Assembly: GCA_964506185.1 (NCBI GenBank)
Contig: CAZDKL010000003.1
Location: 1 to 64,000 of the forward strand
DNA: 64,000 nt
Direction of reading: 5' to 3'
Source: UBA2144 sp964506185
Lineage (GTDB): Bacteria > Patescibacteriota > Gracilibacteria > Peribacterales > Peribacteraceae
The first letter of the stretch is position 1. Each line of letters opens with the position of its first letter. The translations under genes were made by a program, and so were the position numbers. Of the stretch, positions 34,075 through 42,841 are shown piece after piece. The notes beneath the pieces were generated by a model. That model saw nothing but the letters and a program-made list of their open reading frames with translations, was not told the origin of the DNA and did no database searches.

Positions 34075-34785
34075 ATGAAAACATTAGGTGTCATTGGCGG
34101 CATGGGTCCTCAGGCCAGTATACGGTTCATGGAACTAGTCATAAACTCATGCACCGATGATTTTGGAGTTAGGGAGAATGCTGAATTCCCCAGAATAATA
34201 TTAAGCTCTCTTCCTGCACCTGACTTGATTGCAAATAGAGAGAACGAGAAAAAAGCTGGTGATATGCTCGAGCAGGAAGCAATTACATTGGAAAAAGCCG
34301 GAGCTGATTTTCTAGTTATGACTTGTAATACGATGCACGTGCTTTCATCACGCATAACAAATTCAGTTTCAATACCGTTTATTTCTTTGATTGATACTGT
34401 GGTAAGTCAGATTAAGTTAAAAAAGGTAAAACGAACAGGGCTTCTTGGTTCGATGACAACAATGACATCCGACTTGTACTTAAATCCGCTTGATAATGCC
34501 GGCATAGAAGTTATAAGACCGGACATTGGTGAGATGAATGAAGTTGTAGATTGCATTTTGAATGTTCTCTCTGGGGACAGTAGTCTTGAAGAAAGATCAG
34601 TGCTAAAGAGAGTTATCGAGAATCTTCAAGACCGAGGAGCTCAGTCAGTTATTCTCGGATGTACTGAATTACCGCTTCTAATTGATCATTCTGACGTAGA
34701 AATTCCTGTTTTCGATAGTTTAAGATTACTGGCTAATGCATCTTGCAATGAGATATTTAGGGGTATAATGCCCCCATGCGTTTAG
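34075..34785 (+). CDS. Aspartate/glutamate racemase family protein
   Basis: A 236-residue protein starting MKTLGVIGGMGPQAS, the classic aspartate racemase opening. The two catalytic cysteines are present: C84 in MTCNTMH and C196 in GCTELPL. The enzyme interconverts L- and D-aspartate or a related amino acid, perhaps for peptidoglycan. The reading frame is open 19 codons further upstream, but that part covers the leader RNA and its T run, so ATG 34075 is the likely start. Its last bases run into the repeat before the SLH gene. Confidence 0.83.
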   Translation: MKTLGVIGGMGPQASIRFMELVINSCTDDFGVRENAEFPRIILSSLPAPDLIANRENEKKAGDMLEQEAITLEKAGADFLVMTCNTMHVLSSRITNSVSIPFISLIDTVVSQIKLKKVKRTGLLGSMTTMTSDLYLNPLDNAGIEVIRPDIGEMNEVVDCILNVLSGDSSLEERSVLKRVIENLQDRGAQSVILGCTELPLLIDHSDVEIPVFDSLRLLANASCNEIFRGIMPPCV

Positions 34786-34814
34786 CACCGATTATTCGGT
34801 TTTTTACTAGTGGC

Positions 34815-34868
34815 TCATGCACCCCCTCACCCAGCCCTCTCCCCCTTCTAAGGTGGAGAGGGGGATAT
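34815..34868. repeat. CCTCTCC-type palindromic repeat
   Basis: CACCCCCTCACCCAGCCCTCTCCCCC followed by TTCTAAGG and GGAGAGGGGG. It lies immediately upstream of the large SLH protein gene and is open in its frame, which makes an upstream start look possible. Confidence 0.65.
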
Positions 34869-34883
34869 GGAAAATACTTATTT

Positions 34884-37367
34884 ATGACGCGTTTTTTACC
34901 ATTGATAATCCTCGTTCCTTTTATTGCACATGCAGATGTGGCGCCTTTTACTGATGCAAAAAATCACGAGTATGAGACATCAATTGAGTTGCTTCATAGG
35001 CGGGGAATTGTGGAAGGATATGGTGGTGGGAAGTTTCAGCCGGATATTCTGATCAATCGAGCTGAGTTTTTGAAGCTTCTCATGCTTGCAGTATTCGGAG
35101 AAGAGTCATATTCATCTGGCGGGTCCGCATGCTTCTCTGATTTTGGTGGAGTTTCCCAGTGGTACTGGGCTCATGCTTGCACGGCGAAAGAGCGGGGGAT
35201 TATTGAAGGTTATCCAGATGGATCATTCAAAGGAGAAAAAACAGTCAACTTAGCGGAAGCCTTAAAAATGAGTACGGAGGCATGGGAGATGCGCAGACCT
35301 GCGTATCCTGACGGTCCTCCCAATTGGTTTGATCCATATTTTGATGTTGCAGCTTCGCGAAGAATATTTTTGCATTTGCCCTATGATCCAAGTCACTTGA
35401 TGAAGCGCGGAGAAATGGCGCAACTCTTAGTGGGTCTGGGCCAACCTGTACAAGCAATCACGAAACCCGAAAAAGATAATGAAGTTGCTGAAGCTTCAGA
35501 AACTCCAAGTGGAGGAGCTAAATGTGCAAATTACATGCGTTTTGGAGAGCGGCTTCAAGTCTGCGCAACGTGCGGAAATGGAGTTTGTGAATCATTCGAA
35601 CAGTGTTCACCTTCTACCTGCACGGCAGGAGGAGCTTGCACGAAAGATTGCGGTCCACTTTATTGCGAAGACGATTGTACTTACACAGGCCCTGCAGTTT
35701 GTGGAAATGGAGTTTTGGAAGGGGCGGAACAGTGTGATGATGGTAATACAGAAAATGGAGATGGCTGCAGCAAGATTTGCGTAATTGTTGCAGAGCCAGT
35801 ACGCCATGCTGCACTTAGGATCGATCAACGTCCTGTAGCATCTCTAAGTCAGTCAGTTGGAAAAACAAATGTAGTCCTATTTGCATTTGATGCAATAGCA
35901 GGAAGGCAAGATGCGATATTAAATGGAGTTAAATTCAAAAGTATTTCCGGTACCTTGGGAAGCGCACAAAACTACCGTCTACTTGTTGATATGAATGGAG
36001 ATGGATTAATGGAGACAACTGCTGCAACTGCCTCAGCTCAGGGAGAAAAAATCACATTCTCAAATATTGATGTATCTGTGAGAGACGGACGCACAAGGCA
36101 GTTCCAGTTAAGGGCTGATCTCTCACAAAATGCATCAGCATCATCACTCATCGTTGGTCTGGATACGTCAGATTTGGCATATGTTCTTGCTGTTGGAGCT
36201 GTGGATGGAAAGGAGCTAAGTGGAATTACAACGGATACAGTTGAATGTACAGACTCTATGTGTTGGATTTCTGTATTTACTTTGGATTCGACGGGGACTA
36301 TTGATGTTATTGAACGGGGCAATTTATATGTGACTGCAGATACTACTCCAATACGCAGTCGACAGCTTCGTTCCGGCGAAGTTAGTCCTGTTGTACTCAG
36401 AGTTAAATTCCGTGCTGAGGGGGAGGACATAGAAATCAAAGATCTTGCAATTGCAGGAGGATCATCGGAAATTGATCGGCTTGAATTATTCGAAGAGAAT
36501 GGCGCTTCTCCGTTTACAGTTGCCAGAGGACTCACATGTTCAGTTCCAATTTCTGGAGTATTTTGTTCCAATTCGGAGTGGACTGTGTCTGCAGATACGG
36601 AAAAAACTATTTTAGTTAAAGCATATGTTCGTTCGGATTCACCTTCTGATGTTAGCGGCAATACGATAGCTTTATATCTAACATCCGGAACATCGCCTCA
36701 GCCTGCAGTGGAGGCAAGAGGAGTTCATTCCAATGATACTCTTAACCAAAATGATGGAGATGGTAATAAAGAAGGCGAAGTATTTATTGGAACAACTGCA
36801 GCAAGCGCAAATGTAACGGTTGCAGGTCCTACTCATGATTTGGTTGCATCAAGCATTACATCCATTCAAAACTCTCATATTGATGGTGACAATACAAGCG
36901 TTCCAGTCGGCAATGCAGCTATTGGAGCATTCCGATTTGGAGTATCGGAGAAAGCCAGCACAAGTTCATTCCCAGTTAACATTAATAACATTGTCTTCTC
37001 GGTTCTTGCGGATAATGTTCAAGTTGATTCATCTTCTTTTAGTTTGTATAACACAAGCAATCCGGATGACACGCAAAGTTGCAGTGCTTCAGCGGATACC
37101 GGAGACATCACAGTTACATGTTCAAATTTAAAAGCCAGTACAGTTGCCACTACAATCGATCAAGGTTCGACTACGAGTTTGACTTTGAAGACCAACATTC
37201 TTAATGCTCAAATAGGAAACAAGGCTAGTACGTTACAAGTTGGACTAAGAAATCTTGGAAGCAGATCAAACACCGGAACAATTGAATGGGATGACAGCGA
37301 GACAACGTTTGATTGGGTTGATATTGATGAGAATCGTGTGGAGTCGACGAGGTATTATAACAACTAA
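34884..37367 (+). CDS. Large SLH / DUF4215 cell-surface protein
   Basis: An 827-residue secreted protein. ATG 34884 begins a signal peptide (FLPLIILVPFIAHA). Three SLH repeats follow (about 18-185). Residues about 229-300 are Cys-rich: CGNGVCESFEQC, then the DUF4215 (Myxococcus Cys-rich) unit CGNGVLEGAEQCDDGN. The rest is a series of beta-rich domains, including GNLYVTADTTPI near 478 and GVHSNDTLNQNDGDGNKEGE near 613. Those motifs recur, equally spaced, in the GC-rich protein at 53652-56513. It is probably a long surface-layer or adhesion protein. No membrane helix at the C terminus. Confidence 0.85.
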   Translation: MTRFLPLIILVPFIAHADVAPFTDAKNHEYETSIELLHRRGIVEGYGGGKFQPDILINRAEFLKLLMLAVFGEESYSSGGSACFSDFGGVSQWYWAHACTAKERGIIEGYPDGSFKGEKTVNLAEALKMSTEAWEMRRPAYPDGPPNWFDPYFDVAASRRIFLHLPYDPSHLMKRGEMAQLLVGLGQPVQAITKPEKDNEVAEASETPSGGAKCANYMRFGERLQVCATCGNGVCESFEQCSPSTCTAGGACTKDCGPLYCEDDCTYTGPAVCGNGVLEGAEQCDDGNTENGDGCSKICVIVAEPVRHAALRIDQRPVASLSQSVGKTNVVLFAFDAIAGRQDAILNGVKFKSISGTLGSAQNYRLLVDMNGDGLMETTAATASAQGEKITFSNIDVSVRDGRTRQFQLRADLSQNASASSLIVGLDTSDLAYVLAVGAVDGKELSGITTDTVECTDSMCWISVFTLDSTGTIDVIERGNLYVTADTTPIRSRQLRSGEVSPVVLRVKFRAEGEDIEIKDLAIAGGSSEIDRLELFEENGASPFTVARGLTCSVPISGVFCSNSEWTVSADTEKTILVKAYVRSDSPSDVSGNTIALYLTSGTSPQPAVEARGVHSNDTLNQNDGDGNKEGEVFIGTTAASANVTVAGPTHDLVASSITSIQNSHIDGDNTSVPVGNAAIGAFRFGVSEKASTSSFPVNINNIVFSVLADNVQVDSSSFSLYNTSNPDDTQSCSASADTGDITVTCSNLKASTVATTIDQGSTTSLTLKTNILNAQIGNKASTLQVGLRNLGSRSNTGTIEWDDSETTFDWVDIDENRVESTRYYNN

Positions 37368-37486
37368 CAACACACTTCGTTCTCAACTCGGGCGCTTCGC
37401 GCCCTTTCAACAATCAACAATTTGTTGAATGTTGAAAGCGAAGCGTGTTGAAAGCCGCGCTGTTAAGCGCGGCGTGTTGTTAGTTG
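37366..37486. repeat. CAACAATCAACA-type inverted element
   Basis: CAACTAACAACACAC at the left pairs with CGTGTTGTTAGTTG at the right, with nested GGGCGC/GCGCCC and GCCGCGC/GCGCGGC hairpins. It lies between two convergent genes and covers the 3' end of the Smr gene. Confidence 0.65.
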
Positions 37487-37737
37487 AATCTAAAATGCAC
37501 AAACATTCTACCATGATTCTTCTCATCAATTTCTAATCTGTGATATTTGGCTTTGATATGAGGTTGGTCGAGAAACTTCATGACTTTTCGCCTGAGTTGC
37601 CCGGATCCTTTTCCCGGAATAATTTCAACAAGCTTAATCTTCTTTTCAACTGCCTGATTGATCACATGGCCTAATTCCTCGGAAATTGATTTTCCTTGGT
37701 TGAAGATTGGGTGGAGGTCGAGTTTTAGTTTGGACAT
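37480..37737 (-). CDS. Smr-domain protein
   Basis: An 85-residue protein that is one Smr domain: LDLHPIFNQGKS (the LDLHG-type motif), VEIIPGKGSGQLR (the GxGxG-type motif) and a last strand HGRMFVHFRFN. Smr domains bind or nick nucleic acids, and small ones act on collided ribosomes or mRNA. I start at ATG 37737 because TATGCT at 37744-37749 (minus strand) is exactly 6 nt upstream; the frame is open further but runs into the promoter. Confidence 0.82.
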   Translation of the reverse strand: MSKLKLDLHPIFNQGKSISEELGHVINQAVEKKIKLVEIIPGKGSGQLRRKVMKFLDQPHIKAKYHRLEIDEKNHGRMFVHFRFN

Positions 37738-37779
37738 AGCGGTAGCATACACAAGGAAGGATGAATTTGGGTAAATAAT

Positions 37780-37807
37780 TTGACAAGTCAATATTATCAG
37801 TTACTAT
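37780..37807 (+). promoter_or_regulatory. Near-consensus promoter for a leader RNA
   Basis: TTGACA at 37780-37785, a 16-nt spacer and TACTAT at 37802-37807. It is divergent from the Smr gene and points at the region before argG. Confidence 0.7.
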
Positions 37808-37813
37808 ATGCAT

Positions 37814-37934
37814 GTAATGGAATTTAGTTTCATCAAACAAGTTTCACGTCGCCGCACCTCTGCAGAGGTGACGGTGTAAAATCGCGTCTATAAATTCGTC
37901 TCCTCTGTGAATTATATGCCCACAGGGGGTTTTT
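37814..37934 (+). ncRNA. Candidate small RNA or argG leader with terminator
   Basis: Between the promoter at 37780-37807 and an intrinsic terminator (CCTCTGTG 37902-37909 / CACAGGGG 37921-37928, then TTTTT). It also contains a perfect CACCTCTGCAGAGGTG palindrome (37855-37870) flanked by pairable GCCGC/ACGGTG words. The transcript would be about 120 nt. It is either a stable RNA or the attenuated leader of argG; no known RNA family was recognised. Confidence 0.45.
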
Positions 37935-38080
37935 CTTATGTATTTATGATTATCCATCCCACAATCTTCGGGCGTCGCGCTCGTATCTCCTCCATGGAGG
38001 GGCCGAGCTAACACGTATGTGAAAGCCAGCAGCACAACCCTCTGTGGAGAATAAATCCCGGAAGTTTTTATTGTGCTGAG
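37935..38080 (+). promoter_or_regulatory. Second structured segment of the argG leader
   Basis: GC-rich words GGGCGTCGCGCTCG, CTCCTCCATGGAGG and CCGAGC can fold, and CCCTCTGTGGAG at about 38036-38047 is complementary to the 3' arm of the upstream terminator hairpin (CCACAGGGG). The two could therefore form alternative structures. There is no open reading frame of note in this stretch. Confidence 0.35.
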
Positions 38081-38109
38081 TCTAATTATATTTATTAACC
38101 CCGAAGTTT

Positions 38110-39369
38110 ATGGACACTACAACTAAGTACCAGAAAATCGGATCGCATGAAGCGAAGAAAGGAGAGTTTAAAACTTGTCTCCTACTATACTCAGGCGGAC
38201 TGGATACCTCCGTCATGCTTAAGTGGATCAAAGAACAATACGATGCGGATATGATCGCGCTCACGGTCGACGTAGGACAAATCCACGAAGACCTTAACGA
38301 AGCAAAAGAGAAAGCTCTCAAGCTCGGCGCAAAAGAAGCAATCGTTTACGATGCGAAAGATCGTTTCGCGAATGAATGCCTGACTCGAGCTATCAAAGCT
38401 AATGCCGATTACCAAGGCGGGTATCATCTCTCAACTCCGCTTGGGCGAGTCACTCTGTCTCAGGTAGCAGTTGAAGTCGCGCATCAATACGGAGCGACTG
38501 TGATTGCGCACGGTTCAACCGGAAAAGGAAACGATCAGGTCCGATTCGAAAACTACATCACAACTCTCGATCCAAATATGAAAATTATTGCTCCCGTCAG
38601 GGAATGGGGGATGGGAAGACAGGAAGAGATCGAATATGCCGAGAAGCACTGCATTCCCATCAAGCAGACTGCAGATAAGCCTTATTCCTACGATGACAAT
38701 ATGTGGGGTTCTACGGGTGAGGGTGGGGAAATCGAGGATCCGAAGCTTATTCCGACTTTGGAGAATATCTTGGAAGTTTGCACACATCCAAAGAATGCTC
38801 CGGATCAGGAGGAAATTCTTGAGATAGAGTTCATCAAAGGAGTCCCTGTGGCGTTAAATAAAATTCCGCTTTCTATAGCGGAGCTTGTAATGAAGTGTAA
38901 CGAGATTGGAGCCAAGCATGGTATTGGGATCGAGCATTTAATTGAAGACAGGCTTGTAGGCCTAAAGGTCAGAGGAGTATATGAAGCACCGGGTGCGCGA
39001 GTTCTAATAACAGCGCATGATCGTCTAGAGAAATTAGTCTCGACGCGAAATCAGAACGAGATGAAAAAGATCATCGACGAAAAATGGGCATATCTGTGTT
39101 ACGGTGCGCAATGGTTCGAGCCGACGATGAAAGCACTTCATGCTTTTCAGGACTCTGTTAATGAAAATGTAACAGGCTCGGTCAAAGTAAGACTGTACAA
39201 AGGAAATGTGGATGCTGTTGCGGTTGAGTCGCCTTACTCATTGTTCAACGCCGACTTGGCAACGTTTGAAAAGAACTTAAGTTTCAATCAAAACGCTTCC
39301 CCCGGATTTATAGAAATCTACAACTTACCGCAAAAAACTGCTTACAATGTTTCCCCACACTCATCATGA
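38110..39369 (+). CDS. argG: Argininosuccinate synthase
   Basis: A 419-residue enzyme joining citrulline and aspartate with ATP. Family motifs: LLLYSGGLDTSVMLKW (the PP-loop, near residue 28), HGSTGKGNDQVRFE near 138, and KQTADKPYSYDDNMWG with the active-site loop. Normal length. The TGA stop overlaps the ATG of argH by 4 nt. About 300 bp of structured leader precede it. Confidence 0.95.
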   Translation: MDTTTKYQKIGSHEAKKGEFKTCLLLYSGGLDTSVMLKWIKEQYDADMIALTVDVGQIHEDLNEAKEKALKLGAKEAIVYDAKDRFANECLTRAIKANADYQGGYHLSTPLGRVTLSQVAVEVAHQYGATVIAHGSTGKGNDQVRFENYITTLDPNMKIIAPVREWGMGRQEEIEYAEKHCIPIKQTADKPYSYDDNMWGSTGEGGEIEDPKLIPTLENILEVCTHPKNAPDQEEILEIEFIKGVPVALNKIPLSIAELVMKCNEIGAKHGIGIEHLIEDRLVGLKVRGVYEAPGARVLITAHDRLEKLVSTRNQNEMKKIIDEKWAYLCYGAQWFEPTMKALHAFQDSVNENVTGSVKVRLYKGNVDAVAVESPYSLFNADLATFEKNLSFNQNASPGFIEIYNLPQKTAYNVSPHSS

Positions 39370-40667
39370 CAAAACTTTGGCAAAAATCATCGGCAAAACT
39401 GAATCCAAAAATTGAAAACTATACAGCAGGGGATGACATAGTTCTCGACATGGTTCTTATGCCGTATGACATACGCGCAAGCAAGGCACATGCAAAGGGG
39501 CTTAAAAAGATTGGAGTTCTGACTTCGAAAGAGCTTAATGCGGTCACAAGCTGTTTGGATGACCTTATGATTCTTTGGGTCGAAAAGAAAATTGAGATAA
39601 GAGTTGAGGATGAAGACTGTCATACGGTTATAGAAAATTATTTGGTTTCAAATCTCGGAGAAGTTGGAAAAAAGATACATACTGGCAGGAGCAGAAATGA
39701 TCAGGTGCTTGTTGCAATCAGGTTATACATGAAAGATCAGCTAGCTCAGGTCAGGAAGAATGTAATCGAGCTCAGTCGTGGGTTTTTGGCTAAGGCAAGG
39801 CTTTATAGCGAAATACCAATTCCGGGATATTCGCATACTCAGCAAGCGATGCTAAGTTCGTTGGGACATTATTACATGGGTTTCGCTGAAGCTCTGGTCG
39901 ATGATGCAGAGTTCATTACATCAGTGAGGGGGCATATAGATAAATGCTCCCTCGGAAGCGCGGCGGGATATGGAGTCGCGTTTCCGCTTGAGCGAGAGTC
40001 AGTAGCTCAGGATCTTGGATTCAAAGCAGTCCAAAACAATTCTCTTTATTGCCAAAACAGCAGAGGTAAATTTGAAAGCACATACCTAGAAGCTTTGGTT
40101 CAAGTGATGATGACGCTTTCTAAGTTTGCAACGGATATGATCTTGTTCACATCGCGCGAGTTTGAGTTCTTCAAAGCTGACTCATCAGTCGTTACAGGCT
40201 CAAGCATCATGCCTCAGAAAAGAAACTTAGACGGACTCGAGATACTCAGAGGCAACTTATGCAGAGTGATCTCCGCTCAGCACCTTGTACAAGATCTTTC
40301 CAAAGGACTCATCTCCGGTTATCACCGGGACTTCCAACTAATGAAGAAGCCGGTTATGGAAAACTCAGACATCTTAGTCAGCAGTTTGGAAGTTGCAGGA
40401 CTTTATTTGAACGGACTTACTCCTGTAAGAGAAAACATTGAAGCCAAGATTAAGCCAGATATCTTTATGGCGGACATTGCAAATGAAATGGTGGTAAAAG
40501 AGGGGATTCCTTTCCGAGAAGCATACAAAAAAGCTTCTGAGTCCCCTCAGTCATCATTAGATTTGCAGGCGAATATTAAATCTAAGATAAGCCCGGGTGC
40601 TTCGGGGAATTTAGGGATTAAAGAATTGGAGGAAAGGATTGAGAAAATTGGGGACTTATTGATATGA
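39366..40667 (+). CDS. argH: Argininosuccinate lyase
   Basis: A 433-residue enzyme of the fumarase/aspartase superfamily that splits argininosuccinate into arginine and fumarate. Conserved pieces: HTGRSRNDQV, GYSHTQQA and the signature loop GSSIMPQKRNLDGLEI, in which the usual KKNPD reads KRNLD, a mild divergence. It overlaps argG by 4 nt. Other arg genes are not in the window. Confidence 0.93.
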   Translation: MTKLWQKSSAKLNPKIENYTAGDDIVLDMVLMPYDIRASKAHAKGLKKIGVLTSKELNAVTSCLDDLMILWVEKKIEIRVEDEDCHTVIENYLVSNLGEVGKKIHTGRSRNDQVLVAIRLYMKDQLAQVRKNVIELSRGFLAKARLYSEIPIPGYSHTQQAMLSSLGHYYMGFAEALVDDAEFITSVRGHIDKCSLGSAAGYGVAFPLERESVAQDLGFKAVQNNSLYCQNSRGKFESTYLEALVQVMMTLSKFATDMILFTSREFEFFKADSSVVTGSSIMPQKRNLDGLEILRGNLCRVISAQHLVQDLSKGLISGYHRDFQLMKKPVMENSDILVSSLEVAGLYLNGLTPVRENIEAKIKPDIFMADIANEMVVKEGIPFREAYKKASESPQSSLDLQANIKSKISPGASGNLGIKELEERIEKIGDLLI

Positions 40668-40679
40668 TGGTAGTCCAAT

Positions 40680-40754
40680 TGGGGAGTCGCCAAGTGGTAA
40701 GGCACTGGGTTCTGGTCCCAGCATTCGGGGGTTCGAATCCCTCCTCCCCAGCCA
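40680..40754 (+). tRNA. tRNA-Gln (anticodon CTG)
   Basis: Acceptor TGGGGAG / CTCCCCA, anticodon stem CTGGG/CCCAG with loop TTCTGGT, T arm GGGGG-TTCGAAT-CCCTC, discriminator G and encoded CCA. It is 12 nt after argH. Confidence 0.93.
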
Positions 40755-40769
40755 AAGCGATTTATTGAC

Positions 40770-40790
40770 TGTATGTACATTGTACATACA
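40770..40790. repeat. 21-bp palindrome, copy 3 of 3
   Basis: Identical to 2152-2172 and 7170-7190. It lies 15 nt after tRNA-Gln, between that gene and the convergent aspartokinase gene. Confidence 0.8.
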
Positions 40791-40824
40791 CTTAAGTTTG
40801 CCTACTGCTCGGTGCTGTCTGAGA

Positions 40825-42459
40825 TTACGCAGAGAGTAAATGTTCTACAGGCGTATCTTTATTCTCGATACAGAATTTATGAAATGCTACGGCTGTTTTG
40901 TCTGCATCATCATTATCAACAGAATAAATCATTACTCTTTGTTGATACCCTTTCATATCCATGTTTGGAGTTACTCCTATGGAATGCAGTGCAAGTTCTG
41001 CACGTAGTCTGGCATCAGAGTTTTTAATGTCGTGTCCCAGGCAATATACAAGCGTTTGTCCGGGAATTGATTCCAGAGTTATGTGCTCATCTCCATAACG
41101 CTCTTTCAGGAATGCCTCAAATTCGGCAACTTGATCTGCGTTGGGACCGCCATTTGCAAAAGTAAGGGACATTGTGGCTTGCGAAGACGGAGGCAGGACA
41201 ACCGAAATATTTCGGTTATTGAACCAGGTACCGATTTCTTGCAGGAATCCCGGCACTATCATTTTGCTTGATTCAATGAGGAGTGCATCAGGTATTTTTC
41301 TTGTGGCGATCATTTCACTGCCGGTAATTCCTTCTTCGTCAAAATCCTGAATTAGTGTAGCGCCGCTCTCTGGCTCATCCGGATTGAAAACAACAATATC
41401 TACTTTGTTCTGTGCAAGTACATCCAAAGCCGGTGCATGAATTGCCTGGCTGTCTGCGCCTGAGGTTTGATTTCCAAATATCTCTAATGCGAGTTTGTAT
41501 TTAATGCGTTCAATTATGCGAGTATTTTCTATTGTTCTTGGGTCTGCACTCATTATCGGATAATCTTTTTCTATAAGGCATGCTATGCGTGCGCCGGATT
41601 GTTTGCATGCAGCGGCTATTAGTGCGGCTGTGAGTTCTGTATAACCCCTTTCTGAACCGACTCCGCTCCAGTAGCCTCCGGAAACCAGTACATCGTTATC
41701 ATCTAATACTTCAGATATTTGACTCCTCATAGCACTTGTAACTTTGTCTAGCATTTCATCACGTTCCAGCGAATCGTACGATTGCTCTTTTGGTTCATCT
41801 CCAAATATTTCTTGTGACATGTCGTTTTCTTTTAATTCTGTGGCATTTTGATTTCTAAGTTGTAAGTACTTTACATAAATCACACGAGCAAGGTTTTCAC
41901 CAAGCCCTGTTATTGAGTAGTATCCATTATCTTCAGCGATTAGCCTATCTTCACCTACAGATATCACTCTATCTGAATTATCTTCAGTTATCTGTGCAAA
42001 AGCAGTGTCTAGCTCCTGATCGATTACTGTGCTGAGTTGTGTCATTGCATTATCTTCGTCAGTAATTTTGTCATCCACTTTTATTTGAGCATTTACAATT
42101 TCTTTTGTGAAAGAACGGATGCGTTCGAGCACTACTCTGGCTTCATCCAGATCTCCGCTGTTAATAAGGTCCGCGATCAGGATTAGATGAGATGTTGTAT
42201 TGAACCCTTTCTCATCTTTTCCGGTTTTTTCTTGGACTCTTTCTTGAACGATTGGATGCGTAAGATGAGTGTGATCTTCATCGCTGCTGCGTATTGCGGA
42301 GATGGCAAGGATCTGTTTTTTCCCTTCAATCCTTCTATCTTCTATTGCATCTGCATTGCTCGCAAGTTCTGCAGCTCTTGTTCCTCCGTATTTGGTAACC
42401 CAAACATCAGATTCTGCAAGTACTTGTTTGCCATACTGTTCAGTGGAATTTGGATTCAT
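40825..42459 (-). CDS. Divergent aspartokinase
   Basis: A 544-residue protein of the amino acid kinase superfamily. VTKYGGTRAAE at residue 22 matches the aspartokinase K-x-GG start; SGVGSERGYTELTAALIAAA and YPIMSADPRTIENTRIIERI match the aspartate-binding and ATP-binding parts. The last 130 residues look like two ACT domains (SLTFANGGPNADQ, TLVYCLGHDIKN), which usually mediate feedback control. An unusual helical insert of about 130 residues lies between residues 60 and 190. It makes aspartyl phosphate for the lysine/threonine/diaminopimelate pathway. Confidence 0.78.
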   Translation of the reverse strand: MNPNSTEQYGKQVLAESDVWVTKYGGTRAAELASNADAIEDRRIEGKKQILAISAIRSSDEDHTHLTHPIVQERVQEKTGKDEKGFNTTSHLILIADLINSGDLDEARVVLERIRSFTKEIVNAQIKVDDKITDEDNAMTQLSTVIDQELDTAFAQITEDNSDRVISVGEDRLIAEDNGYYSITGLGENLARVIYVKYLQLRNQNATELKENDMSQEIFGDEPKEQSYDSLERDEMLDKVTSAMRSQISEVLDDNDVLVSGGYWSGVGSERGYTELTAALIAAACKQSGARIACLIEKDYPIMSADPRTIENTRIIERIKYKLALEIFGNQTSGADSQAIHAPALDVLAQNKVDIVVFNPDEPESGATLIQDFDEEGITGSEMIATRKIPDALLIESSKMIVPGFLQEIGTWFNNRNISVVLPPSSQATMSLTFANGGPNADQVAEFEAFLKERYGDEHITLESIPGQTLVYCLGHDIKNSDARLRAELALHSIGVTPNMDMKGYQQRVMIYSVDNDDADKTAVAFHKFCIENKDTPVEHLLSA

Positions 42460-42639
42460 GATTTATCAGGGAATAATAAACAAATACCCCTTTGGGAAGG
42501 GGCAGTGACTAAAGGAAATTATGCGTCAGCAACTTACCTTCCCGCGAGGGAGGTCTTCTTCATCTTCTTTGTTACTGATGAGAAGAGCTGCATGACAATG
42601 CCATTCTGAGTGATGTTTTAGTCTAGGTCAATATCTTCC

Positions 42640-42836
42640 TCTTTCTTTTTGTCTTGATACAAAAAGAAAGAGGCAAAGAAAAAGATCAAGGCAAACACAG
42701 CTCACTCGTCGCGCCAAATGCATAATCAGACATTGGCTCACAGAGACGAGTCGTCCGCCTTGGGCGGACGCTCGCCATCCGCTCGCGTTATTCAACAAAT
42801 TACCACTAGCTCCTCGTTCGGGTGTGTGTTTGCCTG
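42640..42836. repeat. Composite repeat block, inverted partner of the 10.0-10.4 kb block
   Basis: CTCTTTCTTTTTGT...ACAAAAAGAAAGAG hairpin, then GTCCGCC/GGGCGGAC and the ~72-bp segment shared with 10339-10411 in the opposite direction. No gene is seen. Confidence 0.65.
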
Positions 42837-42841
42837 TTTGT

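Noticed and set aside
34776..34883. Upstream start of the large SLH protein
   Set aside because: The extra 36 residues are the translated palindromic repeat; the signal peptide begins at 34884.
40547..40780. Minus-strand frame reading GGGIRTPECWDQNPVPYHL
   Set aside because: It crosses tRNA-Gln; such peptides are the well-known false translations of tRNA genes.
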